Below are positions 34,024-42,591 of a DNA stretch of 64,000 bases, in pieces (within the stretch, counting starts at the first letter, position 1; every line of letters begins with the position of its first letter). The stretch is taken from contig BTVX01000002.1 of NCBI GenBank assembly GCA_045862995.1, forward strand, positions 201,740 through 265,739. Reading direction: 5' to 3'. A program made the translations under genes and the position numbers. The stretch comes from UBA2387 sp019454665 (GTDB lineage: Bacteria > Armatimonadota > Fimbriimonadia > Fimbriimonadales > Fimbriimonadaceae). The notes beneath the pieces were generated by a model that was not told the DNA's origin, made no database searches, and saw only the letters and a program-made list of their open reading frames with translations.

Positions 34024-36549
34024 ATGAGCCGCGACAAGACGCCCCTCTACTACACCTTCGGCAACCACATGCACTGGGTTGACATGCAGTGGCTGTGGGG
34101 GTATCACGTCATGCCCGGCTCCACGTTCGACATGCTGCACTTTGCCGAGGTCGCCGGCGCGAAAGGCAACGTGAACTTCGACGGGGTGGGCTACGAGAAG
34201 CTGGCAGCCGAAGCCCCCGAGGCGTTGGATGCGTTGCGCCAAGCTGTGCGAGAGGGTCGCATCGAGCCCGTCGGCTGTTCCTACGCCCAGCCCTACGGCC
34301 TGTTCCACGGTGGCGAGTCGAACATCCGCCACCGCGTTTACGGCGCACGAGCGGTGCGGCGGCTGCTCGGCGTGTGGCCCAAGACGTTCTGGGAGGAGGA
34401 GTTCGATTTCTTCCCCCAACTCCCTCAGATGCTGCGCGGCTGCGGCTTCGAGTACGCCTCGCTCTACTTCCAGTGGACCTGGCACACGCCCGAGGTCCCG
34501 CGCGAGACCGTGCCCGCCGTGTGGTGGGAAGGGCAGGACGGCTCGCGGCTGTTCACGGCCACGCGCAACGCCCTGAACCTGCACCAGTGGCCCGAGGACA
34601 TGCAGATCCTCTTCGACCAACTGGCCGCGGGCGAGCAGCCCGTGACGTCGCTGGGCGACGTGCCGCCGCTGATCCTTCAGTGGGTCGAGCTGATGCCCTC
34701 GCCCGATTGGATGTGCCGCTCAGAGGTGCTATTGCCGAAGCTGACCGAGTTGCTTTCCGACGAGCGGTTCGAGATCAAACCGTGCACGTTGGGCGAGTAC
34801 CTGCGCTTGGCCTCTTCCGCTCCCGACATTCCGGTGCGGCGGTATTCGTTGGACGATGTTTGGCACGGGATGTCGTTGGGGAAGAACGGCGACCACATGC
34901 GCAAGGAGTCGCGGCGCTTGGAATCCGAGTTGCTTGCGTCCGAGTCGCTGGCCACGGTTTTGGGACTCTTCGGACGGCCGTATCCGCGATGGGACGTTTA
35001 CCCCGTGTGGGAGTTGGAGGAAGCCTGGCGTCACCTGCTGATCGCGCAACACCACGACAACGACGAGTGCGAAGCCCTGTGCGGGCATGTGGCTTTGGCG
35101 GGACACGGGTACGCAGAGAAACTGTCCCCCATGAACTACATGCTCGCCCACCTTGCCGAGCGAACGGGTGTGCCCGAGCGCGCGCTTGCGGTCAATCGCC
35201 TCGGTTGGACGGTGCAAGTGCCGGAGACTGGCGAGCCGATTCCACCCATGGGTTACGCGCCTACAACTGCACCCTTCAGATGGGGCAGAAACGGTGAAGT
35301 GTTTGATGGGCCCTTGCTTCGTCACAGACTGGGGGAATGGACCGTAATCGTTGATCAGCAGCAGGGCATGGTGTCCTTCGAACATCCTAACTATCCAGCC
35401 GGTTGCTTTAGAACGACTCCCAAAGTATCATTCCTGCGCAACGGAGAACGCGTGGCTTGCGAGCGCATTGATCAAGTATTGCATCACGAGCACTACCTCT
35501 CGATCAACTTCGCTTCCAGCTCGGACGTGCCATGGGTTTGCTTCACGGTGGACTGTGACCAATTCGGAGTGCTCAAGCTCGATGTTAGCGTGCGCTGGTT
35601 AGAGTTCCAAGAAGAGGGTTGGTATAGGTATCAGGCCGATGCCCAACCCGATCCGGGAATGGGCGCTGGAGTGCACGTCGAGTTCGAGCCCGTCGTCGAG
35701 GACTTCAGACTAATCACCGACTCGCCTTACGCGGTCCACGAAGTCCACCCGAAAGGCGAATGGCCGAAGAAGTACCCCGAGGGTGATTGGATGACCAGCC
35801 CGCAGTGGTTCGAATCCATCGAGAAGCCGTTCCACTCGACCTCGTTGGTGGATTTGATCAACGAAGGCGGAAGCGGGTTGATGATCGTGCATGAGTCGGG
35901 CCAGTGGTTCCGGACTCACAAGGGTCTGGCCAACCTCCTGACGATGCGCGATCCTTGGGACAACGGGTTGTTTCGCCACGAAGCGAGCAAGAGCTTCTGG
36001 CTAGTGCCTCACGGAGCCTGGACGAATCGCGACCGATGGCAGGCGGCGCAGACCTTGCTCAACCCGCCTATCCAACGCGAATCGTCTGGTTTGGTTCGCG
36101 CTGCGCTGAAGCCCGAGGTGGATATGCCGAAATCGTTCGGCGGCCTGGAACTCCTCGCCGAGCACAGCCTCGTCACCGCCTTCTACCGCGAATCGGAGGA
36201 CGCGGGCAAGCACGTCGAGAACTACGCCGGCAAGGGCATGGGCTACCCGACCCTCGTCCGCATCGTCGAGTTCAACGGGGTGGGCGAGACCGCGATCCTC
36301 AAGCTCCCGGGCGAGGTGGCGGCGGTCTACATGACGAACCTCCTCGGCGGCGAGCCCCTGCCGCTCGCGACCTCGCCGACCGAGCCGCCCAGCTACTCGC
36401 CCGAAGGCTGGTCCTGGACGGCCATCGAGGTGCCCTTGCGGCCCTACGAAATCGCGACGCTGTACGTGGATCTGGTTCAGGCGCGCAAGCAGACCCGCGA
36501 CCTCGACGCCAAGCGCGAGGTCTGGGCCACGGTCCATCGCGTGGAATAG
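34024..36549 (+). CDS. GH38-like alpha-mannosidase family glycosidase
   Basis: An 841-residue cytoplasmic protein resembling the GH38 alpha-mannosidase fold. The N-terminal domain begins LYYTFGNHMHWVDMQWLW, where the zinc-binding His-x-Asp is expected. The nucleophile region reads VWPKTFWEEEFDFFPQLPQML (Asp128 or Glu124-126 are candidates), and AQHHDNDECE matches the family second histidine motif. The remaining 500 residues are beta-rich, as in GH38. The motifs are atypical, so activity and sugar specificity are uncertain. A patch at about 35240-35730 (residues 406-568) is much AT-richer: lines counted give 50-53% G+C. No signal peptide is seen. Confidence 0.75.
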   Translation: MSRDKTPLYYTFGNHMHWVDMQWLWGYHVMPGSTFDMLHFAEVAGAKGNVNFDGVGYEKLAAEAPEALDALRQAVREGRIEPVGCSYAQPYGLFHGGESNIRHRVYGARAVRRLLGVWPKTFWEEEFDFFPQLPQMLRGCGFEYASLYFQWTWHTPEVPRETVPAVWWEGQDGSRLFTATRNALNLHQWPEDMQILFDQLAAGEQPVTSLGDVPPLILQWVELMPSPDWMCRSEVLLPKLTELLSDERFEIKPCTLGEYLRLASSAPDIPVRRYSLDDVWHGMSLGKNGDHMRKESRRLESELLASESLATVLGLFGRPYPRWDVYPVWELEEAWRHLLIAQHHDNDECEALCGHVALAGHGYAEKLSPMNYMLAHLAERTGVPERALAVNRLGWTVQVPETGEPIPPMGYAPTTAPFRWGRNGEVFDGPLLRHRLGEWTVIVDQQQGMVSFEHPNYPAGCFRTTPKVSFLRNGERVACERIDQVLHHEHYLSINFASSSDVPWVCFTVDCDQFGVLKLDVSVRWLEFQEEGWYRYQADAQPDPGMGAGVHVEFEPVVEDFRLITDSPYAVHEVHPKGEWPKKYPEGDWMTSPQWFESIEKPFHSTSLVDLINEGGSGLMIVHESGQWFRTHKGLANLLTMRDPWDNGLFRHEASKSFWLVPHGAWTNRDRWQAAQTLLNPPIQRESSGLVRAALKPEVDMPKSFGGLELLAEHSLVTAFYRESEDAGKHVENYAGKGMGYPTLVRIVEFNGVGETAILKLPGEVAAVYMTNLLGGEPLPLATSPTEPPSYSPEGWSWTAIEVPLRPYEIATLYVDLVQARKQTRDLDAKREVWATVHRVE

Positions 36550-36572
36550 ACTGGTCGGGTAGACTGGTCGGC
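36547..36572 (+). promoter_or_regulatory. Tandem 13-base repeat over the toxin-antitoxin promoter
   Basis: TAGACTGGTCGGG at 36547-36559 is followed directly by TAGACTGGTCGGC at 36560-36572. The second copy supplies the -10 box TAGACT, 7 bases before the antitoxin ATG at 36573. The first copy includes the stop codon of the glycosidase gene. Such repeats are typical operators for antitoxin autoregulation. Confidence 0.6.
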
Positions 36573-36818
36573 ATGAAAACCGTCGGTGCATACGAAGCGA
36601 AAACCCACTTCGGCCAACTGCTGGACCGGGTCGAGCAGGGCGAAACCATCCAGATCACCCGGAACGGGAAACTGATCGCTGAGCTCAAGCCGGTCGAGTC
36701 GCAAGGCGAGGACTGGGCGACCTTTGCTGGGCGGGTGGCGGAGTTCCGCAAGACGTACGGCGTCAAGGATCTAACTCCCGAGGAGATTCGCGAGTGGATT
36801 GACGAGGGCCGCCGTTGA
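36573..36818 (+). CDS. Antitoxin, Phd/YefM family
   Basis: An 81-residue protein beginning MKTVGAYEAKTHFGQLLDRVEQGETIQIT, the standard Phd/YefM DNA-binding fold. It continues with RNGKLIAELKPV and a charged C-terminal segment that should wrap the toxin. It should neutralise the PIN toxin encoded next and repress its own promoter through the tandem repeat. Its stop overlaps the toxin start by four bases (TTGA). Confidence 0.92.
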   Translation: MKTVGAYEAKTHFGQLLDRVEQGETIQITRNGKLIAELKPVESQGEDWATFAGRVAEFRKTYGVKDLTPEEIREWIDEGRR

Positions 36819-37225
36819 CGATTGTCGCCGACGCCTCGATGGCCATTTCCTACCTGATGTACGATGAGCGAGACTCCTCCGCAATTGCCCTGTTCGATCA
36901 CGGTGCCCAGCATCGAATTCTCGTGCCATGCCACTGGGGGCTCGAGGTCGCCAACGCGCTGGTCATGAGTGCGAGGCGTGGACGATTAGATCGAGAGGGC
37001 TTGGCGGTCGCCCGCGATCTGTTCACAGTCCTGGAGTCGCGTTGTACGGTGGATTTGGGCCTGGTTACGGACTCGGTGTTCGATGTTTGCGTAGACTTCG
37101 ATCTCGGCGCGTATGACGCCGCTTACTTGGAATTGTCCAAGCGGCATGGCGCCCGCCTGGCTACTCTGGATCGCAAACTGGCCACAGCGGCGAGAGGCGT
37201 CAACGTGCCCTTGTGGGTTGCGTAA
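36815..37225 (+). CDS. PIN-domain toxin, VapC family
   Basis: A 136-residue putative RNase toxin. The four acidic residues of PIN active sites are in place: Asp6 (VADASMA), Glu44 (LEVANAL), Asp101 (YDAAYLELS) and Asp119 (ATLDRKL). Known VapC toxins cut tRNA or rRNA. It starts with TTG inside the antitoxin stop, so its translation is probably coupled and kept low. Pairing a PIN toxin with a Phd-type antitoxin is common. Confidence 0.93.
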   Translation: MTIVADASMAISYLMYDERDSSAIALFDHGAQHRILVPCHWGLEVANALVMSARRGRLDREGLAVARDLFTVLESRCTVDLGLVTDSVFDVCVDFDLGAYDAAYLELSKRHGARLATLDRKLATAARGVNVPLWVA

Positions 37226-37236
37226 GGCGCGAACGC

Positions 37237-38040
37237 CTACCGCCGCAGGAATCCCCGCCCGCGCAACCACTCCAGAAGCACTTCGCGGCCCGCCATGTGC
37301 CGCCCGTCCACCCGACGCCCGGAACGCATGGACCACGTCACCTCGCCCTTCATCTGTTGCGCCTCGTAGAACTCCCGCATTCGCAGGTCGTAGTCGCCCA
37401 GACCCGCCTCGGCGTTGTAGCGCTCCCGGAACCAGATCGCCTCTTGCGGCAGCCGAGGCTTGATCTCGGCACTTAATCCCTCGGCGGGGTAGCCGAGGCA
37501 CAGTCCGAACAGGCCGAAGACCCCCTCCGGCAGGCCCAGCAGCCGAGCGATGCCTTCGGGGTCGTTCCGCAACGCGCCGATGTAGCAAACGCCGAGCCCT
37601 GCCGATTCGGCGGCGACGGCCATGCGCTCGGCGGCAACCGCGGCATCCAGCGCCGCCATCAAGAAGAACTCCAGGTAGTCCAATCCTTCGGCTCCTTCGT
37701 CAACGGCCTGCGCCGCACGATGCAACCGGTGGTGGTCGGCGAGGAAGGCGAAGAACCAGGGCGCGGCATGCACCTGCTTTTGGTCCGCGCAACACTGGGC
37801 CACCTGAGCTCGCAGGGCCGGGTCTTGCACGCTCACCAACGAGTAGAGCTGTAGGTTGCTGCTCGTGGACGCGCTCTGGGCCGCCGCCACGAGTCCCGAG
37901 ACCAACGACTCGGGAACCTCGCGATCGGAGTACTTCCGCACGGAGCGGTGGCGCAAGAACGGGGCCAACCCGGGGACCTCGACCGGAGGTTCCGAGCCGT
38001 AGCGCAACCGCCAGGCCGTGCGGAAGTCTTCTTCGAACAT
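37237..38040 (-). CDS. NADPH-dependent FMN nitroreductase, NfsA-like
   Basis: A 267-residue flavoenzyme of the nitroreductase superfamily. The FMN-binding start is LRHRSVRKYSDREVP followed by AAAQSASTSSNLQLYS. AAESAGLGVCYIGALRNDPE and GVFGLFGLCLGYP match the NfsA/FRP group, which reduces nitroaromatics or flavin. The C-terminus is longer by a helix ending in LLEWLRGRGFLRR. The ATG shares its first base with the stop of the ThuA-like gene (TGATG), so the two form an operon with coupled translation. It converges on the toxin gene 11 bases away. Confidence 0.9.
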   Translation of the reverse strand: MFEEDFRTAWRLRYGSEPPVEVPGLAPFLRHRSVRKYSDREVPESLVSGLVAAAQSASTSSNLQLYSLVSVQDPALRAQVAQCCADQKQVHAAPWFFAFLADHHRLHRAAQAVDEGAEGLDYLEFFLMAALDAAVAAERMAVAAESAGLGVCYIGALRNDPEGIARLLGLPEGVFGLFGLCLGYPAEGLSAEIKPRLPQEAIWFRERYNAEAGLGDYDLRMREFYEAQQMKGEVTWSMRSGRRVDGRHMAGREVLLEWLRGRGFLRR

Positions 38041-38723
38041 CAATCGAGACCGACGCCCTTGGCCGCCCACGAGAACCCGCGCCGCATCAATTCGCGCGGT
38101 TCTGCCGCCTCGAGCACGGCTCGGTTGTGGCCGAGCGCGTTGTAGAACACCCGACCAGCGCCGTACATCTTCGTCCAGACCTGAGGCATCTTGCAGGCGT
38201 TGGCCGTATGCGGCCCGTCGGCGCCGGCAGTGGGGAAGTCGCACGTGGCCAGCACGTTGTTGCCCGGATCGGTGTGCAGGTAGTACTGTTCGCTCACCAC
38301 GTCGAAATCGCCGATACCCGCGGTAATGGGATGGGGATTGCCTTGGCAGATGTTGACGCGGTAGCGGACGCCGTCGTTGCCGGGGTGGGCCACCCACTGG
38401 CCGCCTGTCATGAACTGCCATTCGGTCGCCGCGCGGAACGCGTCGCACATGCCGCCGTGGCATCCGGCGAGGCCGACGCCATGAATCGCCACGGCATCCA
38501 GCACGGGGCGCTCCTGCTGCGGTTCGATCCCGCCCATGGTCCAGATGGGAACGATGAGGTTGAGCCCGGCGAGTTTGTCTCCGTCTTCGAACGCAGCCAA
38601 TGTGTCGCTGAGTTCGACGTCGAAGCCCTCGTTGCGGAGGATGGTGGCGAAGAGGTCGGCGACGCGGTCGGGTTCGTGCCCGTCCCAGCCGCCGAAGACG
38701 ATGAGCGCCTTGCGGTCTGCCAT
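38040..38723 (-). CDS. ThuA-like (trehalose-utilisation family) protein
   Basis: A 227-residue protein of the ThuA family, which has a class-I glutamine-amidotransferase-like fold. Features are ALIVFGGWDGHEP at the start, IVPIWTMGGIEP, GVGLAGCHGGMCDAF in the position of the nucleophile elbow, and GRVFYNALGHN near the end. The function of ThuA proteins is linked to sugar catabolism, with unclear chemistry. TAACCT 7 bases before the ATG supports the start. It is the first gene of an operon with the nitroreductase. Confidence 0.88.
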   Translation of the reverse strand: MADRKALIVFGGWDGHEPDRVADLFATILRNEGFDVELSDTLAAFEDGDKLAGLNLIVPIWTMGGIEPQQERPVLDAVAIHGVGLAGCHGGMCDAFRAATEWQFMTGGQWVAHPGNDGVRYRVNICQGNPHPITAGIGDFDVVSEQYYLHTDPGNNVLATCDFPTAGADGPHTANACKMPQVWTKMYGAGRVFYNALGHNRAVLEAAEPRELMRRGFSWAAKGVGLD

Positions 38724-38730
38724 GGTCCCG

Positions 38731-38736
38731 AGGTTA
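38731..38736 (-). promoter_or_regulatory. -10 box TAACCT, leaderless-type
   Basis: On the minus strand TAACCT ends 7 bases before the ATG at 38723. Confidence 0.45.
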
Positions 38737-38812
38737 CCGCCCAGACGACGCGCGCTAGGCCTTTCTCCGCCGCTTGCCGCTGCCTCGCCCGCCGGATTCG
38801 TAGTTCAAAGCG

Positions 38813-39262
38813 GTGCCCCGGCTTGTGTTCGAGACTCTGTTGCCTTGCCCGATCTCTCGAGTTTGGGAGTTCCATGCAAGCGCAGAGGCTCTGAAGGCGC
38901 TCACGCCCCCGTGGCGGCAGGTCGAGGTGCTCTCGGACGACCTGCGCGTGGTCGAAGGGGCCGTCCATCGCATCCTCGTGAAGATGGGCCCGGTCCGCCT
39001 GGAATGGCATGCAAGAATCGTCGCCTGCGACCCGCCTCGGGGGTTCACCGATGTTGCCGACCGCTCGCCTTTCGCGAGTTGGTTGCACCATCATCGGTTC
39101 ATCTCGATGGGACCCGACGCGACGAAGCTGCGAGACGAGATCGAGTACGAAGCGCCGTTCGGCGTCTTCGGGCGGATCGCCGATGCGTTGTTCATTCGGC
39201 GAGACCTTGAGCGCTTGTTCGCGTTCCGGCACGCCGAAACCGCACGTCTGCTCGCCGACTGA
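38813..39262 (+). CDS. SRPBCC-fold protein
   Basis: A 149-residue single-domain protein with the START/SRPBCC layout: LVFETLLPCPISRVWEFHASAEALKALTP at the N-terminus (strand plus helix), repeated strands in the middle, and a long C-terminal helix (LFIRRDLERLFAFRHAETARLL). Members bind hydrophobic ligands; no ligand can be named. It starts with GTG, 6 bases after TAGTTC. The next gene begins 17 bases downstream. Confidence 0.82.
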   Translation: MPRLVFETLLPCPISRVWEFHASAEALKALTPPWRQVEVLSDDLRVVEGAVHRILVKMGPVRLEWHARIVACDPPRGFTDVADRSPFASWLHHHRFISMGPDATKLRDEIEYEAPFGVFGRIADALFIRRDLERLFAFRHAETARLLAD

Positions 39263-39267
39263 TCGTC

Positions 39268-39273
39268 TATCAT
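39268..39273 (+). promoter_or_regulatory. -10 box TATCAT, leaderless-type
   Basis: TATCAT ends 6 bases before the ATG at 39280 in a 17-base intergenic gap. Confidence 0.5.
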
Positions 39274-39279
39274 CAGGTC

Positions 39280-40884
39280 ATGCGGACTCTGATCGCGTTG
39301 GCGGCCGTCGTGCTCGTCGCTGGGTGCGGGCCGGGCAAGTTCTCCGAGCGTGCGAGCGCCGGCAAAGAGCACGTCCTTCGCTACGCCCTCGCCACCAGCC
39401 CCGTGACGCTCGACCCCGTCAAGGTGCAGGACGTGGACACGCACGATCTGCTGCGCCAAGTCTTCGAGGGGCTCGTGGATTGGAGCGAGGACAACCAACT
39501 CGTGCCCGAGCTCGCCGAGTCGTGGGAGGTCTCCGAGGACGGCAAGACCTACACGTTCACGCTCAAGCCCGCCAAGTTCCATAACGGGCGCACCATCGCG
39601 GCCGGCGACTTCAAGTGGACCATGGAGCGCAACCTCAGCCCGGCGTACAACTCGCCCACGGCCCAGACGTACCTCGACGACATCGTGGGCGCGAAGGAGT
39701 TCGCCGACGGCAAGGCCAAAGAAGTCAGCGGGATTCGCGCCCTCGACGACCGCACGCTCCAGATCGAGATCGAGGAGCCGCGCGCCTACTTCCTCGGCAA
39801 ACTGACGTACCCGCCCGCCCAAGTGGTCGCCAAAGAGGCAATCCCGGACGGCGGCGAGATCAAGGCCATCGAACAGATGGTGGGCACCGGACCCTTCAAG
39901 GGGGACCGATTCGTGCCCGATCAGCTCGTGCGGCTGCTCCCGTTCGAGGACTACCACGGCGAGAAGGCCAAGGTGACCGCCCTGGAACGGCCCATCATCA
40001 AGGACAGCGCCACCCGTGTGAACAAGTACCGTTCCGGCGAGTTGGAGTGGATCGGCCTGGACCGTCAGGAACTGCCGACCTTCGAACGGGATCCCGAGTT
40101 CAAAGACCAGATCCAGTTCGTCAACCGACCCGCCACGGTCTACCTCGGCATGAACCCGGGCGGCTACGAGCCGTTCGCCGACCGCGACGTGCGGCGTGCG
40201 ATCGGGATGGCTGTGGACAAGGAGAAGATCGTCAAGGACGTCATGCGCGGGGTCGTCCAAGTGGCTGGGGGCATTCTGCCCCCAGCCGTCCCCGGCTACC
40301 GGGACAACCCGGAATCGCTGCCGTTCGACCCTGCCGAGGCCAAGAGATTGTTGGCGCGGGCGGGCTACCCAGACCCTTCCAGGATGCCCGAGCTGATCCT
40401 GACCATCCGCGAGCAGACGCCCGATACGCGGATCGTCGGCGAGGCCCTCATCACGCAGCTCCGCGAGAACCTCGGCATCCCGGCCAAGATGCAGACGCTG
40501 GAGTGGAAGACGATGCTCGAACGCCGCAACAAGAAGCAACTCGGCTTCTTCGTGATGTCTTGGTACGCCGATTACCTCGACCCGCAGAACTTCCTGAGCC
40601 TGCTCTTCGCGGGCTACAGCCCCCACAATTCGCTCAACTATGCCAACCCCGAAGTGGACGCCTTGTGCCGATCGGCCGACTCGTTCGCCGGGCCGGTGGA
40701 CGAGCGCATGAGGCTCTACCAGCGCGCCGAGGATCGCATCTTGCAAGATGCGCCTTGGGTGCCCTTGTACTACGTGCGGGACGTGGTGCTGATTCGGCCA
40801 CGCGTCGAGGGCCTCCGGTTCAACGGTTTCGGCGCGATGACCATGGAGTCGGTCACGCTCGACCCTGCGCGCGATCCCAAATGA
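39280..40884 (+). CDS. Peptide/solute ABC transporter substrate-binding lipoprotein (SBP_bac_5)
   Basis: A 534-residue binding protein anchored as a lipoprotein (lipobox LVAGC, Cys16). The family signatures are VLRYALATSPVTLDPVKV, FEGLVDWSEDNQLVPELAESWEVSEDGKTYTF and DVRRAIGMAVDKEKIV. The ligand is likely a peptide or similar solute. No permease or ATPase genes accompany it, so it is an orphan component that must share a translocator elsewhere. Its stop overlaps the rqcH start (ATGA), an odd pairing of an export lipoprotein with a ribosome-rescue factor. Confidence 0.92.
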   Translation: MRTLIALAAVVLVAGCGPGKFSERASAGKEHVLRYALATSPVTLDPVKVQDVDTHDLLRQVFEGLVDWSEDNQLVPELAESWEVSEDGKTYTFTLKPAKFHNGRTIAAGDFKWTMERNLSPAYNSPTAQTYLDDIVGAKEFADGKAKEVSGIRALDDRTLQIEIEEPRAYFLGKLTYPPAQVVAKEAIPDGGEIKAIEQMVGTGPFKGDRFVPDQLVRLLPFEDYHGEKAKVTALERPIIKDSATRVNKYRSGELEWIGLDRQELPTFERDPEFKDQIQFVNRPATVYLGMNPGGYEPFADRDVRRAIGMAVDKEKIVKDVMRGVVQVAGGILPPAVPGYRDNPESLPFDPAEAKRLLARAGYPDPSRMPELILTIREQTPDTRIVGEALITQLRENLGIPAKMQTLEWKTMLERRNKKQLGFFVMSWYADYLDPQNFLSLLFAGYSPHNSLNYANPEVDALCRSADSFAGPVDERMRLYQRAEDRILQDAPWVPLYYVRDVVLIRPRVEGLRFNGFGAMTMESVTLDPARDPK

Positions 40885-42413
40885 CGCCTCGAACCGCGCC
40901 GTTCGACGCCCTTTGCCTTGCGGCATCGCTTGCCGATGCGCCCAAGTGGCTCGGTGCCCGCGTGCAGAAGGTGGTTCAGGTCGCCGAGGACGCCTTGGCC
41001 GTCAACCTGTATGCGGGCGAGAGCCTTTGGTTGTTGGTGAGTTGGAACCCGCGCTTCGCCCGGCTGCACCCCACCTGGGTCCGTCGCGAGCGCATGGACC
41101 CGAAGACGCTGGTCGAGGCGATGCGAGCGCGCGTCGAGGATGGCCGTCTCGTTGGCGTCGAGCAGATGGGTCGGGACCGAGTCGTTGTCCTGAGCTTCGA
41201 AGGGGAGCACGGTCCCCATCGGCTGGTGGTCGAGATGATGGGGAAGCACTCGAACGCGGCGCTGCTCGACGCGGGCGACCGCATCATAGCGTGTGCCAAA
41301 CATGTCGGCCGCAGCCAAAGCCGTCGTCCGATGTTGGCGGGGCAGCCCTACGTGCCGCCACCGGTCTTCGATGCCGAAGCCTTGCCGCCGTTGGTCAAGG
41401 CGCTGATCGGCGCGGGCGACCAGCTGGCAAGGCGGGCGTTCGAGGGCGAGTTTCAGCCAACGATGGTCCCCGGATTCGGGCCGTACCCCGTGCCGCTCGA
41501 CGCCTTGGGCTTCATCGGCCGACCCGTGCCGAGCTACCCCCGCGCCGCCGACAGTTGGTTCTTCGAACTCGAGACCTCAGAGGGACTCGAGGCCGAGCGA
41601 AGCGCCTTGGTGGGCCAACTCGAACGGGTGGCTCTGGCCCGCGAGGTCGCTCTGCACGATCTGGCCCAGGCGGAGGGAAACGCCATGAGGGCTGGCCAAT
41701 GGACGCGGCAAGGCGAACTGCTGCTCGCCTACGCGAACTCGATCCCCAAGGGCGCCGACCGCGCCGAGGTGTGGGACTACGACGGCAACCCGGTCACGCT
41801 GTCGCTCGACCCCGAACTCACGCCGCTCGAGCAGGCGCAGAAGTGGTTCACCAAGGCCAAACGCGCCAAGGAAGGGCGAGGCGAACTCGAGACCCAGCGG
41901 CAGCGGCTGAACGAGGACTTGGACGCCCTGCGCGCCTATCTCAGCCACGTGCGATTGGCCCAGGATCGCGCGACGCTTCAGCAGTTGCGGGCCGAAGCGG
42001 CTTCGAGACGGTGGCTGCAGAAGGCCTCGCAGAGCCCGGTCAAGGAGGAACGTCCGTATCAGGGGCATCGCGTTCGCGAACTGCTCGGGCCGGGCGGAGC
42101 GGTTGTGTTGTATGGCGAGAATGCGACGGCGAACGACTACTTGACGACCCGTGTCGCGCGCCCAAACGACTGGTGGCTGCATGTGCGTGGCGCGGTTTCC
42201 GCTCATGTGGTCGTTCCCACGGCCAACCACCCCGAGCGCACACCGATCGAGGTCTTGCGATTTGCCGCCGAGGTGGCCGTGAGGCACAGCGTGCTGAAAC
42301 ACTCTTCTGTGGTGCCCGTGGACTATACGTTGAAGAAGCACGTCCGCAAGCCCAAAGGCTCGGCGGCCGGCTTCGCCACGTACACGCACGAGAAGACGCT
42401 GCACGTGAACTGA
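40881..42413 (+). CDS. rqcH: Ribosome quality-control protein RqcH (NFACT family)
   Basis: A 510-residue NFACT protein. Bacterial RqcH binds stalled 50S subunits and adds alanine tails to the stuck chain for degradation. The N-terminal NFACT-N domain starts FDALCLAASLADAPKWLGARV and contains MMGKHSNAALLD and GQPYVPPP. A long helical coiled-coil section lies at about 195-340. The C-terminal NFACT-R domain shows VLYGENATANDYLTTRVARP, DWWLHVRGAVSAHVVV and KKHVRKPKG. Length is slightly short of the usual 550-570. The ATG overlaps the stop of the binding lipoprotein gene. Confidence 0.92.
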   Translation: MTPRTAPFDALCLAASLADAPKWLGARVQKVVQVAEDALAVNLYAGESLWLLVSWNPRFARLHPTWVRRERMDPKTLVEAMRARVEDGRLVGVEQMGRDRVVVLSFEGEHGPHRLVVEMMGKHSNAALLDAGDRIIACAKHVGRSQSRRPMLAGQPYVPPPVFDAEALPPLVKALIGAGDQLARRAFEGEFQPTMVPGFGPYPVPLDALGFIGRPVPSYPRAADSWFFELETSEGLEAERSALVGQLERVALAREVALHDLAQAEGNAMRAGQWTRQGELLLAYANSIPKGADRAEVWDYDGNPVTLSLDPELTPLEQAQKWFTKAKRAKEGRGELETQRQRLNEDLDALRAYLSHVRLAQDRATLQQLRAEAASRRWLQKASQSPVKEERPYQGHRVRELLGPGGAVVLYGENATANDYLTTRVARPNDWWLHVRGAVSAHVVVPTANHPERTPIEVLRFAAEVAVRHSVLKHSSVVPVDYTLKKHVRKPKGSAAGFATYTHEKTLHVN

Positions 42414-42579
42414 AGCGGCGCGCTTTCACGATTCACATTCACTTCCCCCCAAGTTTGGGAAGACGGAAGAAGGAAGACGGAATAGGAGGACAACCTGCCG
42501 ACGCTCTCACTTGGTCGGGCCCTGAACCCTGAAACCTGAACGCTCCATACTCCCTCTTCCGCTTCCCAGGATTCCTTGC
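42414..42579. other. Intergenic DNA after rqcH
   Basis: About 165 bases without a supported gene. CTTCCCCCCAAG then TTTGGGAAG near 42440-42463 forms a short imperfect palindrome similar to the centre of module A. The rest shows nothing recognisable. Confidence 0.4.
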
Positions 42580-42585
42580 TAAACT
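42580..42585 (+). promoter_or_regulatory. -10 box TAAACT before a small open frame
   Basis: TAAACT ends 6 bases before the ATG at 42592, the same arrangement as at annotated genes here. Confidence 0.4.
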
Positions 42586-42591
42586 GAACGC

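Noticed and set aside
35807..35817. tRNA T-loop-like GGTTCGAATCC
   Set aside because: It lies inside the GH38-like coding sequence and no acceptor or anticodon arms surround it.
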